Positions 1 to 7,751 of a stretch of DNA of 64,000 nt are shown here, in pieces. The translations under genes and the position numbers were made by a program. The notes below the pieces were generated by a model. That model searched no databases and was not told the origin of the DNA. It worked only from the letters and a program-made list of their open reading frames with translations. How positions within the stretch are numbered: position 1 is the stretch's first letter; each line of letters starts with the position of its first letter. Source of the stretch: CAZUMW01 sp964621615 (lineage in GTDB: Bacteria > Desulfobacterota > WTBG01 > CAIYCZ01 > CAIRTM01); the NCBI GenBank assembly GCA_964621615.1, contig CAZUMW010000011.1, positions 1 to 64,000 on the forward strand, given 5' to 3'.

Positions 1-2
1 AT

Positions 3-60
3 TTGGCGGTCATTTTGAATGGGATTTTGCGGTCATTTTCGGTGGGATTAAGCAGACATT
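3..60. mobile_element. Terminal repeats of an IS21-like element (partial, runs off left edge)
   Basis: Two direct copies of GCGGTCATTTT lie at 6-16 and 29-39, exactly 23 bp apart, each followed by a GGGA-containing variant tail. Multiple short direct repeats of this kind, with this type of sequence, are typical of the termini of IS21-family elements. No istA or istB coding sequence is inside the window, so only an end is visible; the body would lie to the left. The assignment is by pattern only. Confidence 0.45.
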
Positions 61-201
61 CAAACACGCAATTGCATTCAGGTCATTAATAAAAGTTTAT
101 CTAACTTGCTGCTACCATCTTTATATTGGATGCTGTTTCTGCTTTTATCGTTATTCGTCGGTCTGTTTATGCCATTAAAAATGAACCGCTAACCTTGCCG
201 C

Positions 202-245
202 TTCACTCGACGCGATAAAGCTCCGCGCGAGTGAATATGTTTTTT
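202..245 (+). terminator. Possible rho-independent terminator hairpin
   Basis: TTCACTCG (202-209) pairs with CGAGTGAA (228-235), and the stem continues with CGCG (211-214) against CGCG (224-227) around a 9-nt loop, with one bulged A. A run of T follows at 240-245 on the + strand. The gene it would terminate lies left of the window. The T run starts a few bases after the stem, so strength is uncertain. Confidence 0.4.
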
Positions 246-465
246 TAATCCCAGGCGTTTCAATGTGCGTTGCAAAACACCTTGCATACCGCTATCGCTG
301 ACAGTGGTGGCTGCAGATTGTGCCTCTTTGCCGCCGTTTAATTCCTCTGGAGTAATATTTGGCTGTAAAGAGAATGGTATTGTTTTTTTATATACCGGTA
401 ACCCAACAGTAAAATAAAAGGGCTGCCAAGGCGTAACGGGCGGGCCATAGTGATAACATATATAC

Positions 466-573
466 TTAAAAACCATGATAAGGGTCAAGAGCAGATTTGA
501 CCCCTATATTCATCTGCGTCGGGTCCAAACTCACCCACCAAACGTCACCCCGCGTGATAGTGGGTTCGGTCAT
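466..573 (-). pseudogene. Truncated MazF/PemK-type toxin
   Basis: The reading frame starts with ATG at 573, overlapping the antitoxin stop by ATGA, the classic toxin-antitoxin coupling. Its first 19 or so residues contain RGDVWWVSLDPT, the diagnostic N-terminus of MazF/PemK/ChpB endoribonuclease toxins. After that the frame runs into a GGGTCAA palindrome (482-504) and stops at 466, giving about 35 residues instead of the usual 105-115. The toxin is therefore broken, apparently by insertion of, or recombination with, mobile DNA. The catalytic parts further downstream are missing. Confidence 0.75.
482..504. repeat. GGGTCAA...TTTGACCC palindrome at toxin breakpoint
   Basis: GGGTCAA at 482-488 pairs with TTGACCC at 497-503 around a short spacer. 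Palindromes of the GGGGTCAAATCT...TTGACCC type often flank IS200-like or REP-associated tyrosine transposase units. Here it sits exactly where the MazF-like frame loses homology, so it probably marks the edge of an inserted element. No transposase is visible nearby. Confidence 0.45.
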
Positions 574-788
574 TCCTCGATTCCGTCCTCAAATGCTTGC
601 CACTCGTCGATCTCTTGCTCTAAAGCTTTGTCACGATTGGCTGCCCGGCAAGCAGCTGCCAGCGAGCTGTCTCGATCCTTTAACTCCTGTTCCAGCAAAC
701 GCGTAACAAGGCGAGATCGCTGACGGGCAGGTACTGCCGCCTGGAATCGATGAGCCACTTCATCTGGTATGGATAATGTAATTCTCAT
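570..788 (-). CDS. Ribbon-helix-helix antitoxin (MazE/VapB/CopG-like)
   Basis: A 72-residue protein starting MRITLSIPDEVAHRF, the beta-strand plus helix opening of ribbon-helix-helix DNA-binding antitoxins. A second helix with RSRLVTRLLEQEL follows, then an acidic tail (EIDEWQAFEDGIEE) of the sort that wraps the toxin. Its stop codon overlaps the ATG of a truncated MazF/PemK toxin. In intact systems this protein would repress its own promoter and neutralise the toxin. Here the partner is destroyed, so this is an orphan antitoxin that may still regulate or cross-protect. The family call rests on the N-terminal pattern and the operon arrangement. Confidence 0.75.
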   Translation of the reverse strand: MRITLSIPDEVAHRFQAAVPARQRSRLVTRLLEQELKDRDSSLAAACRAANRDKALEQEIDEWQAFEDGIEE

Positions 789-899
789 AACTACATATTA
801 TGTTTTATGACTTATGATATCAACCGTTTTTTAAGGCACAACGCCGCTTTTCAGCGGGCGCGGTTTTTTGCGATCCGCTGCAAAAGCCTTGCTGGGCTA

Positions 900-1048
900 C
901 TATTCTTCTGAAAGTTTGTAAATCGTCTTTAAGAGTGGATCAAGCTTCTCCCTTTTTACGTAGTTCGAAAGCACATCATGGTATTGAGGAATCCTGCCCG
1001 AGAAAAAATACCTGATATCAGCACATTAGTATCATGTACGATTTTTAC
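900..1048 (-). pseudogene. PIN-domain (VapC-like) toxin remnant
   Basis: On the minus strand a frame beginning GTA at 1048 encodes VHDTNVLISGIFSRAG, the first acidic motif of PIN-domain ribonucleases. After a frame shift near 985 another frame encodes YHDVLSNYVKREKLDP, which matches the later EYxxVLxRxxKxxxL region of the same family, and then stops at 900. The stretch between the two motifs is missing, so the gene carries an internal deletion plus a frameshift. It is directly preceded by an antitoxin-like frame, as in VapBC-type pairs. Confidence 0.65.
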
Positions 1049-1210
1049 TTCTTTCTCCGAACTTTGGCGATAGCATTCTTTATGTCTGAGCTTTTTAGAC
1101 CAGCCTGTTTTGCACTTTTGCGGGCTTGTGAAATCAATCCGTCAAATTCTTTGAGGGAAGGTGCTGCAATATTTTTTAGTATTACAACATGTTTGATGAG
1201 GATGTTCAGT
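1045..1210 (-). pseudogene. Antitoxin-like remnant paired with the PIN toxin
   Basis: The frame ending at 1045 encodes LKNIAAPSLKEFDGLISQA followed by RKSAKQAGLKSSDIKNAIAKVRRKK. It is a short, basic-tailed protein whose stop overlaps the beginning of the PIN-toxin frame. Size, position and overlap are those of an antitoxin. No good ATG or GTG with a ribosome site is present upstream, so the start seems lost. It is read as the decayed antitoxin of the PIN locus. The exact 5' boundary is unclear. Confidence 0.45.
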
Positions 1211-1239
1211 ATGTTTCCGGAAAAAATTTATCCGGCCTT

Positions 1240-2523
1240 TCAGCGTTTTGTTTTCAACTCCGGGATTTTGACTCTGTGCCCGGCATACGGGTCAAGATAC
1301 CGCTCGCCGTCGATAAGAAACACTTGCTTTGTTTTGCACACAGGACATGTTTGATATTTCATGTAGGGATCAAGCAGGTACCATGCACCGTTCTGCCGGT
1401 TGTGAAGATACACTCTGTTTTTTTTCGGAATGCGCTCAAAAGAATGTTCAGCTGCATTTTTCTGCTCGTGCAGAAAATCGGGGTGATCCCCCTGCAGCGC
1501 ATATACCCGCATGCGTACAGAGTCATCGAGCAGATCGTGGGAATCGATATAATAAACATGAATGTCGGAAAAAAGGGGATATATAATTGCATTAAGCTGA
1601 TTTATGACAGGACGGCACTGAAGGTTGATTTCTTCATAGGTATCGTCGTTACAGTCGACATAGCTGTGGCTTCGCTTTTCATTGCGAAGCTGGACGGTTT
1701 TGTTTTCATCGGCATAGGTGCAGATATTTTCAAGAAGATCAAATTGAAAAAGATTAAGAACCCCTGTCTGGTTTTTTGATTTTTTGCACAGGTCCTTAAG
1801 GGCTGCGACCCAGTGTCCCAGGGCAGGATGTCCGGTCAGGTTGAAATGGCCGAACCACGCACTGCAGCGCGGGCCTTCGATAATGGGAGCGAAACAAATG
1901 ACCGAAGTGCGCACAATTGCATCGAAATAATCAATAAACAGCAGGAAGCTTTTGAGCGGGTCGTCGGCCATGCTGAATTTCCGTTTTGTCCACGCGATGG
2001 GGAAGGGAAGCAGCATTGGATTTTCCGGCGGCGGAGCAGGCATTTCATGAGTCACCGTCGGCTTTGCTGCATGATCTGCAGGCGGCGGCGGGCCGGGTGT
2101 GAGCTGTTCGGCTTTGAAAGAATCCGCAAGTATTATCGCAACTCCGGTGGTGTCGGTGGTAAGACTGGATAACCTCGTCGGGTCTTTTGTGCTGGCATAT
2201 GAGTTGTCGATATACACCAGATCCTCGCGGAGCGGTTCATCATCATCTATCTCAAATGTCTGTATGTTTTTTGTCGGCTGTACGCCGCGGGCAGCCAGGG
2301 TTTTTGCTGTTTTCTGATTTCTGAAATCAGGAGGGATCTGCACATGCATCCCCCCGTTTTTGTCGATTACAACGGTTGTGTATCGTATCGGCATATTTTC
2401 CTGTATATCTGCTTTTCTAACCGCAATTCCGTATAACGCCTTTCCCCCGGCCCTGGGCTTTTTATCCCACCCTCTCTCATCAAGCAGAAATTTGTTCAAC
2501 GTTTTAAAGGTCGGCCTGCTCAT
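1240..2523 (-). CDS. Putative HEPN-motif RNase with C-terminal Cys-pair module
   Basis: A 427-residue protein from ATG 2523 (AAGGA upstream; an in-frame GTG at 2616 is possible). I do not recognise the full-length family. Visible parts are a basic N-terminal region (1-135), a proline-rich linker (142-170), a helical region (185-330) and a C-terminal module (370-420). Residues 280-286 read R-N-E-K-R-S-H, fitting the R-phi-x4-H signature of HEPN ribonucleases. The C-terminal module has a vYLh...LdPymkY strand followed by C-P-V-C (393-396), then a YAGH motif. That pattern recurs in bacterial conflict-system proteins. Location beside decayed toxin-antitoxin loci and an adaptation module suggests defence, but that is inference. 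An alternative is an abortive-infection protein of another class. Confidence 0.5.
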   Translation of the reverse strand: MSRPTFKTLNKFLLDERGWDKKPRAGGKALYGIAVRKADIQENMPIRYTTVVIDKNGGMHVQIPPDFRNQKTAKTLAARGVQPTKNIQTFEIDDDEPLREDLVYIDNSYASTKDPTRLSSLTTDTTGVAIILADSFKAEQLTPGPPPPADHAAKPTVTHEMPAPPPENPMLLPFPIAWTKRKFSMADDPLKSFLLFIDYFDAIVRTSVICFAPIIEGPRCSAWFGHFNLTGHPALGHWVAALKDLCKKSKNQTGVLNLFQFDLLENICTYADENKTVQLRNEKRSHSYVDCNDDTYEEINLQCRPVINQLNAIIYPLFSDIHVYYIDSHDLLDDSVRMRVYALQGDHPDFLHEQKNAAEHSFERIPKKNRVYLHNRQNGAWYLLDPYMKYQTCPVCKTKQVFLIDGERYLDPYAGHRVKIPELKTKR

Positions 2524-2905
2524 GTCGGTGTCGTCCTTTTCAAGGCGCTGTAAAAACAATGGTGTCCTGTAAAAACAGCCTGTAATTTGCGGATAATCCG
2601 CAGTGTAAGCGGCCACTGCCGTTTTTAAGAAAAACCAAAAGCCCGCAACGCGCTGCGTAAGATTCTCATATCTGAAGCAACCGGTTGATTTTTTAATCTA
2701 TACACTATTTTTTTCCTGCTGTGCAGTAAAAAAATATTTTTCTGATTCGTATATATACACAGAGGCAAACAAAACAGAGCAATAATGCCGGACGGCTCCG
2801 GCATCCTTTCCTTTCATAAACCCATAGGCAGGCAGAGCCTGCATATGTATGTGCCGGGGCTGTCCTTTTATACATTAAAGCACAGGTGAACAGCAGGAGG
2901 TGTTA
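2524..2905. other. Intergenic region with two hairpins between divergent genes
   Basis: No gene is seen here. It separates the minus-strand HEPN-like gene from the plus-strand genes that start at 2906 and must hold both promoters. Two perfect hairpins are visible: ATGCCGGA-cggc-TCCGGCAT at 2785-2804 and GGCAGGC-aga-GCCTGC around 2829-2844. Neither is followed by a T run, so they are not convincing terminators. The 2690-2770 stretch is AT-rich with several TATA-like boxes. Confidence 0.5.
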
Positions 2906-3331
2906 ATGAAGAATGAAGATTTCATAATGGCAAAGGACGTTCGCAAAGAAAAAAAAATAACACAGGAACAGCTTGTTCTCATGTGTCCGGAAATTGCAAA
3001 AAACGTGATCGAAGAAGAGGGGGCGCTAAAACGGCGACTCTCATTCAGGGGGCTGTTTAATCTTGCCTGCAGACTGATTCATGTTGCCATCATTCAGGAA
3101 AACAGGTGTGCAGTGGTGCAAAGTATTATTGGCGTTATGGCGAATATCGGTTTTGAGATTGAGCAGGTAAGGCGTTTGCTTGAAAAGCAGATAAATTCCC
3201 AAAAAGACTGTAGCGGCTGTACTGCCTGTTTTGAGCTGCTTGAACGTGCACAAAACGGACAGCCTCCTCAAGAGGTAAGGGTCATTGAAAGCATATCCAT
3301 GCCGGAAGAATGTTCAAAATATACTCACTGA
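2906..3331 (+). CDS. Unknown 141-residue protein with a CxxCxxC motif
   Basis: Not recognised. ATG 2906 is preceded by a consensus AGGAGG at 2895-2900, which favours it over the in-frame GTG at 2900. The protein is helical and basic at the N-terminus. A mildly hydrophobic segment (LFNLACRLIHVAIIQ) lies in the first half, and a C-SG-C-TA-C cluster lies near residues 98-104. Three cysteines with this spacing could bind metal or an iron-sulfur cluster with help from C35 or other residues. It is the first gene of a co-directional run ending in cas1-cas2, so it may be an accessory of that module. Nothing in the sequence shows its function. Confidence 0.6.
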   Translation: MKNEDFIMAKDVRKEKKITQEQLVLMCPEIAKNVIEEEGALKRRLSFRGLFNLACRLIHVAIIQENRCAVVQSIIGVMANIGFEIEQVRRLLEKQINSQKDCSGCTACFELLERAQNGQPPQEVRVIESISMPEECSKYTH

Positions 3332-3415
3332 CAGGCCGGTACACTGATATGCACGGTAACTGAATAGGCAGGTTTTAGCAAAAGTTTTTTGAAGCATCCA
3401 AACAGCGGGGGATTC

Positions 3416-4219
3416 ATGCCGGGATCAAAAGCACATCAACAGTTCGGCCTTTGTTTATATGTTCCCTATGCACTGTTTACAGTAGCAGCACTCGGGCCGG
3501 CTGCAGTCGGGGTTTCCGGAGCATCGGTTGTGTGTCTTTCCATAGGGGCTGCACTGCCCGATATCCTTGATCCGCCGACGGGGTGGCGGCACCGTGCAAA
3601 AGCACATTCCACAACACGCTGCGGGTGGATGCTTATGTATACCGCTGCAGGGTCGATTCTGTCGTGTGTTCATGTGGCGGCTATTCCGTTTACCGCTTTT
3701 TGTATCGGGTATCTGTCACACCTTCTTGCCGACTCCACAACGCCTGCCGGTCTGCCGGAGGGCGGCAGGAAAAAGAAGAATCATCAGCCGTCATTTCCTG
3801 ACATAACCGTGACATGCAGTGGTATCGATAAATCAGATCCCATCTGGGCTATCAATAAAAAATATATGATTCACAGCTGCAAAAAGCGCTATGACGAATG
3901 CCGTTCCTATCTTCTGCCCACAGCCTGGAGCCGGTTTGAAGGAGTGCTGCAGCAGCTGCAATCCCGGCATGACGGGCTGTTTGTGTTTTTTACCCGCGAT
4001 CGGGGAAAAAGCCGGTCTATGGCATTTCCCGGAACACGGGTGGGCAGGGGCACTGTTACCTTTGTTATATCGGATGTCGATGATATCGAGCTGGTACAAT
4101 ACTATGTGTGGAATGCACGCGACGACATAACGCCGCTGCGGATTAGAAATGAACAGGAGCTGGTAGATATATGCCGCAAACACCGCGCGCCCTATGTCAT
4201 GCACCGGGTTTTTGTATAA
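3416..4219 (+). CDS. YdjM/DUF457-like membrane-bound metal-dependent hydrolase
   Basis: The 267-residue product starts at ATG 3416 (GGGGGA just upstream), not the TTG at 3389. The N-terminal half has three to four hydrophobic segments (about 14-45, 71-98) and the metal-ligand pattern of the YdjM family: H7, an LPDILDPP motif (D49, D52), H59/H64 and GYLSHLLADSTTPAGL (H102, D106). The C-terminal half (about 125-267) is soluble and not typical of YdjM. It includes a region FVISDVDDIELVQYYVW and may be a separate domain. The family is poorly characterised; E. coli YdjM is LexA-regulated. Neighbouring small genes lie in the same orientation, possibly one operon. Confidence 0.65.
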   Translation: MPGSKAHQQFGLCLYVPYALFTVAALGPAAVGVSGASVVCLSIGAALPDILDPPTGWRHRAKAHSTTRCGWMLMYTAAGSILSCVHVAAIPFTAFCIGYLSHLLADSTTPAGLPEGGRKKKNHQPSFPDITVTCSGIDKSDPIWAINKKYMIHSCKKRYDECRSYLLPTAWSRFEGVLQQLQSRHDGLFVFFTRDRGKSRSMAFPGTRVGRGTVTFVISDVDDIELVQYYVWNARDDITPLRIRNEQELVDICRKHRAPYVMHRVFV

Positions 4220-4251
4220 CAGGTACATCGAAAGACAACAGGAGGTATTAC

Positions 4252-4458
4252 ATGATTTCGGATAACAGAGGGGGAATAGTTCTCACGCTACTGAAGGTTA
4301 TGCTGTTTATGATGTTCATGTTTTTCCTCTTAATGATGGCGGTATCGATTCTGTATCATTTGTATCCGGAACGAGTGACTGAGCTGGCTAAGGGGGTCGG
4401 CATTATTGTTGTGTATGTGTTTTTACTTAAATTTGTCGGCACCGGTAACGAGCCATGA
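4252..4458 (+). CDS. Small single-pass or two-pass membrane protein
   Basis: A 68-residue protein from ATG 4252, preceded by a strong GGAGG (4241-4245). Two hydrophobic stretches fill most of the chain (about 10-36, very Met/Phe rich, and 47-62), separated by a short charged loop (YPERVTELAKG). It has no recognisable domain. It begins 32 bp after the YdjM-like gene and may act with it. Small double-helix membrane proteins next to defence genes are sometimes effectors or anchors, but nothing here proves that. Confidence 0.6.
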   Translation: MISDNRGGIVLTLLKVMLFMMFMFFLLMMAVSILYHLYPERVTELAKGVGIIVVYVFLLKFVGTGNEP

Positions 4459-4562
4459 CAGCAGAGTAACAAACAGGTACACGCCGTGCCCGTACAGAGT
4501 GTCAAAAACCAGGAACCAGGTTCGTATATAGCTATAAAACGCAAAAAAATCAGGAGGGCGCA

Positions 4563-5927
4563 ATGCACAGCAACCGGTCGGCAGCATCACAGATAGCGGA
4601 AAAGCATAATAAGCCCCCTGTATCGTGTGAACAGGTCCTGGCGCAGCTTGCAGAGCTGAAAAGCAAAAATGCATGGACCCATATTGCCGCGAGCTTTCAT
4701 CCTCTGGAGGAGCGCCTGGGGCATCTATGCAATAACCAGCGGGAACATGAAGTGCGTGCCGAGATCGCCTTTGCTCTGTCGCAGCTGCACCGGTTCGCTG
4801 AAGCGATCGAGGTGCTGGAGCGCTGCATTGCACAGCAGCCTGATGAATATCTCTATCATGCGGCGATGGCATTTAATTATTACAATGCACTTATGGCGGA
4901 AAAAAGCCGGGAGTTACGCCTCGGGGATATCCGCAGGGAATATTTTTTCAAAGCCGAACAGTATTTTCAGAAGGCCGAGCAGCTGTATCCTGAGTCTGTT
5001 GTTGATTTTTACCGTCACGGTATGCTGTATCATCACCTGTCGACAACAAGTGACAGAAAAGCCGTTCCCCTTTTTCAGAAGGCCGTCGCCAACTGGGAAG
5101 CCCTTGATGACGGAAAGCGCCGCACACGGCACAAAGATCATAAAAACTATGTTAAGTCCCTGTATCATCTTGCAAAATCTCTAATCCGCCTGCACGACGG
5201 AAGCCGGGCTCTTGCGGTAATAAAAAAATGCATCGCAGAAGATGAAAGCACACATTATGAAGATCCGGTCCATAAATTTTATGTGGCTGGCAAAGCATGT
5301 ATGGAAACCGGTGAATACCGTGAGGCGATAAAATATCTGCGCGTTGCCGCACATCAGAAATCGAAACGGCCCAAAGACTATATCTATGAGACGCTGGCCC
5401 GCTGTTTTGTATATTGTGATGAACATGAAACAGCACGGCAGTGGATCGAAAAAATTCCTTTAAAATACATGAAGCCTTATCAGCTTAGAGTGTACGGCTG
5501 GATCCTTGCAAAGCTCGGCTACGCTGCGGAAGCGGAAAAGCAGCTAAGCGCCGGACTTAAAAAAGACCGCCAGGGAGGTCACAAAACCCTGTATACCTGG
5601 GGCCGGGTATATTATGAACAGAAGCGCTACGGCAGGGCGCATGATCTGTTTATGAAAGCAAATGAAAAACGCAGAAAACATTTTGCATCCGATTATCCTG
5701 ATGCCCTGTATTACGCAGCCCTGTGCTGTGAGCATGCCGGTGATCTGCAGGGTGCACTCACCAGATACCGGGAGACGGTGGCCCAGAAGCCGGATTACCG
5801 CCGGGCCTGGAAGCGCATTCGTGAACTTGAAAGCGGCCCGGAATACAGATCAGGTGAACAGTCAGCTGATAATACGCAATGTCGTGAAGAGGAGGAAGCG
5901 TCATATGCTGAAAGCACAGCAGGCTGA
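4563..5927 (+). CDS. Tetratricopeptide-repeat protein upstream of CAPP-like primase
   Basis: The 454-residue protein is almost entirely helical repeats. ATG 4563 has AGGAGG 4-9 bases upstream. TPR-like units can be read at about 60-95 (AEIAFALSQLHRFAEAIEVLERCI), 125-160, 190-225, 238-270 (GKACMETGEYREAIKYLRVA), 300-330, 340-375 and 385-420 (YAALCCEHAGDLQGALTRYRETV). TPR arrays are protein-binding scaffolds. Its 3' end overlaps the start of the primase-polymerase gene by 23 bp, so the two are translationally linked and probably form a complex. A further TPR-like segment lies at the N-terminus of that primase, which supports a shared role. No signal peptide is seen, so it should be cytoplasmic. 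Confidence 0.8.
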   Translation: MHSNRSAASQIAEKHNKPPVSCEQVLAQLAELKSKNAWTHIAASFHPLEERLGHLCNNQREHEVRAEIAFALSQLHRFAEAIEVLERCIAQQPDEYLYHAAMAFNYYNALMAEKSRELRLGDIRREYFFKAEQYFQKAEQLYPESVVDFYRHGMLYHHLSTTSDRKAVPLFQKAVANWEALDDGKRRTRHKDHKNYVKSLYHLAKSLIRLHDGSRALAVIKKCIAEDESTHYEDPVHKFYVAGKACMETGEYREAIKYLRVAAHQKSKRPKDYIYETLARCFVYCDEHETARQWIEKIPLKYMKPYQLRVYGWILAKLGYAAEAEKQLSAGLKKDRQGGHKTLYTWGRVYYEQKRYGRAHDLFMKANEKRRKHFASDYPDALYYAALCCEHAGDLQGALTRYRETVAQKPDYRRAWKRIRELESGPEYRSGEQSADNTQCREEEEASYAESTAG

Positions 5928-7596
5928 GCAGGCACGCGCTGCGTGCTCAGCTCAATCAGCGGATCGTGAACTGCTGAGACGGATCATTGAAAAAAACATC
6001 CAGCAGGGATACGAGGCAGAGGCGATGTCCCTTTTTGAAGGCATTGATGTCTCAGCGATCGGAGCCGGTGAGGAATCACTGCAGTGGGGCAGGGTAGCCG
6101 AACACTGCGGAAGGCGGGATACTGCACGAATGCTGTATGAAAAAGCCCTTACATGCACGGACACCGAAGTACGAGCCTGTGTGTGCCTTGTGCGACTGTA
6201 TCTTGAACAGGGAGATACGGATACTGCAGGCAGCCTGTTTGAGAAAGCACGAAGCAAAGGAATGGCGCCGGAGCTTGTGGATGAACTGTCTGGAGAGATG
6301 TACTGTGCTGTTCAGAATATGGAAGAGCCGGATGATTTTTTGCCCATAAGAGACGACGGGCAGCGTCTGGCGCAGAGAATGTGTCGTCTGTTTCGCGGTA
6401 AAAAAGGAGCCTATGCCCGCCAGTGGTATGACCGGAGAAACGGGCGGTCAGGGTACGTGCCTGTTTCAGAAAACCTTAGTGCCCGTGTTATTAGAAAGCA
6501 TCTTGACGGTATCATGACGGTCGGCGTCTATCCGCTTCGGGAAGACGGCACCGTGTGTTTTTCGGCTATTGATATCGATGTTGAAAAAAACTCACGGGAA
6601 AAAATGAAGCGCGATCCGGCACACCGGTCATATCTGGCCGGACAGTTTAAAAAAATTATTGCAGCCGTAGATGGCTGGTCGATGGAACACAACCTGCACG
6701 TTTTGTTTGAACAGAGCGGGTATAAGGGAATTCATGCCTGGTATTTTTTTGAAAATCCCGTTCCGGCCGGATTTGCACGCTCACTGCTGATGAAAGCGGC
6801 TGATGCATTGGGAGAGCTGCCGGAAGGGCTGAGCTGTGAACTGTTCCCCCGGCAGGTAACGGCAGGGGGAAAAGGGTACGGCAATCTTATTAAGCTGCCG
6901 CTGGGTATTCACCGAAAGACCGGAAAAAAGAGCGTGCTGCTTGACAATGCCGGAAAGCCCCTGGACAATCAGGCACGCGCTCTGTTTGAAGCACGGATAA
7001 ACAGCCACGATACAATGCAGCATCATTTTACTGCATGGCTGCAGGAGGAAGAAACAAAAAAGATTGCCCCGCTGCATTCAGCAGGGAGCAGACAGGTTGA
7101 TGAATCGCACAGGATGCAGCCGCACACCGACAACGTGAGCAGCAGCTGTGCAATGATCGGCTATCTGGTACGAAAAGCGGCTGATGAAAAGCACCTTGCC
7201 TTTCAGGAAAGAAAAATTCTGCTTGGGGTATACGGTCATGTGGAAGGCGGGCGGGACATCATTCACCGCATTCTGTCCTGCTGCAGCGATTACAGCGAGT
7301 CCATTACCAGCCACTATATCGATAAGCTGAAAGGAACTCCTGTCGGGTGTAAAAAAATACAAAGGACCCTGTATTATCTGAACGGCGTCGTATCCTGTGA
7401 CTGCACTTTTGGCGGGGATGCTTCACCGTATCCCACTCCGCTGCTTCATGCGCAAAAGGGGATAAAACAGGAAGTGGATAAAAAAATTTCCGCGCAGACC
7501 TGTGGAGACGATGACCTGTTCCGCCGGATCGATTCACTTCAGCAGGAAGTCGCAGAGCTTAAACGGATGGTCAGACGGAAATCATCGATTTTATAA
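5905..7596 (+). CDS. CRISPR-associated primase-polymerase (CAPP-like, AEP superfamily) with PriL-like C-terminus
   Basis: Start ATG 5905 has GAGGAGG at 5889-5895; the open frame further upstream lies inside the TPR gene. 563 residues. Residues 57-118 are TPR-like. The archaeo-eukaryotic primase core is at about 160-345: D223 and D225 in FSAIDIDVE (metal-binding hhhDhD), SGYKGIHAWYFF with H277 (nucleotide binding), CELFPRQ at 311-317 and GNLIKLPLGIHRKTGK at 326-341. The region 410-515 resembles the primase large-subunit C-terminal iron-sulfur domain: SSSC415, then a HLAFQERKILL helix, GC482, C498-D-C500 and a YPTPLLH segment. A coiled coil ends the chain. Related enzymes make primers and copy DNA, and in CAPP systems are linked to spacer acquisition. 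The cas1 and cas2 genes follow, supporting this role. The Fe-S assignment is inference from spacing. Confidence 0.85.
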   Translation: MLKAQQAEQARAACSAQSADRELLRRIIEKNIQQGYEAEAMSLFEGIDVSAIGAGEESLQWGRVAEHCGRRDTARMLYEKALTCTDTEVRACVCLVRLYLEQGDTDTAGSLFEKARSKGMAPELVDELSGEMYCAVQNMEEPDDFLPIRDDGQRLAQRMCRLFRGKKGAYARQWYDRRNGRSGYVPVSENLSARVIRKHLDGIMTVGVYPLREDGTVCFSAIDIDVEKNSREKMKRDPAHRSYLAGQFKKIIAAVDGWSMEHNLHVLFEQSGYKGIHAWYFFENPVPAGFARSLLMKAADALGELPEGLSCELFPRQVTAGGKGYGNLIKLPLGIHRKTGKKSVLLDNAGKPLDNQARALFEARINSHDTMQHHFTAWLQEEETKKIAPLHSAGSRQVDESHRMQPHTDNVSSSCAMIGYLVRKAADEKHLAFQERKILLGVYGHVEGGRDIIHRILSCCSDYSESITSHYIDKLKGTPVGCKKIQRTLYYLNGVVSCDCTFGGDASPYPTPLLHAQKGIKQEVDKKISAQTCGDDDLFRRIDSLQQEVAELKRMVRRKSSIL

Positions 7597-7646
7597 TACC
7601 TTACAAGGCTAAAAATAATTGAATAAAAAAAATGCACTCAATATGC

Positions 7647-7673
7647 GGCGGACACGCTATCGCTTTGTCCGCC
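7647..7673. repeat. Palindromic intergenic repeat (REP-like)
   Basis: GGCGGACA (7647-7654) pairs with TGTCCGCC (7666-7673) around an 11-nt loop, followed by CTACGGG and five T. The sequence resembles dispersed GGCGGACA...TGTCCGCC palindromes found between genes in many proteobacterial and metagenomic genomes. It could double as a terminator for the primase gene because T residues follow about 10 bases later. It lies in the 155-bp gap before cas1. Confidence 0.5.
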
Positions 7674-7751
7674 CTACGGGTTTTTAATCCGCACCTCGTG
7701 TGTAAAATGGCACACGGTGAACAAACCGGGCAGGACAAATGAGGTATGGGC

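Noticed and set aside
202..245. Integron attC-like site
   Set aside because: The inverted repeat is good, but the R-core consensus GTTRRRY/RYYYAAC is not present at the ends.
189..488. Minus-strand 99-residue frame with LQRTLKRLGLKKHIHSRG resembling a tyrosine-recombinase fragment
   Set aside because: The resemblance is short, the frame lacks the catalytic HxxR, and it overlaps a hairpin and mobile debris. It could be an integrase relic but the evidence is too weak.
843..866. CCGCT-tttc-AGCGG hairpin followed by T run
   Set aside because: It has no upstream plus-strand gene to terminate, so no function is claimed.
1189..1779. Long plus-strand frames over the HEPN-like gene
   Set aside because: They are shadows of the minus-strand gene, with no domain or ribosome-site support.
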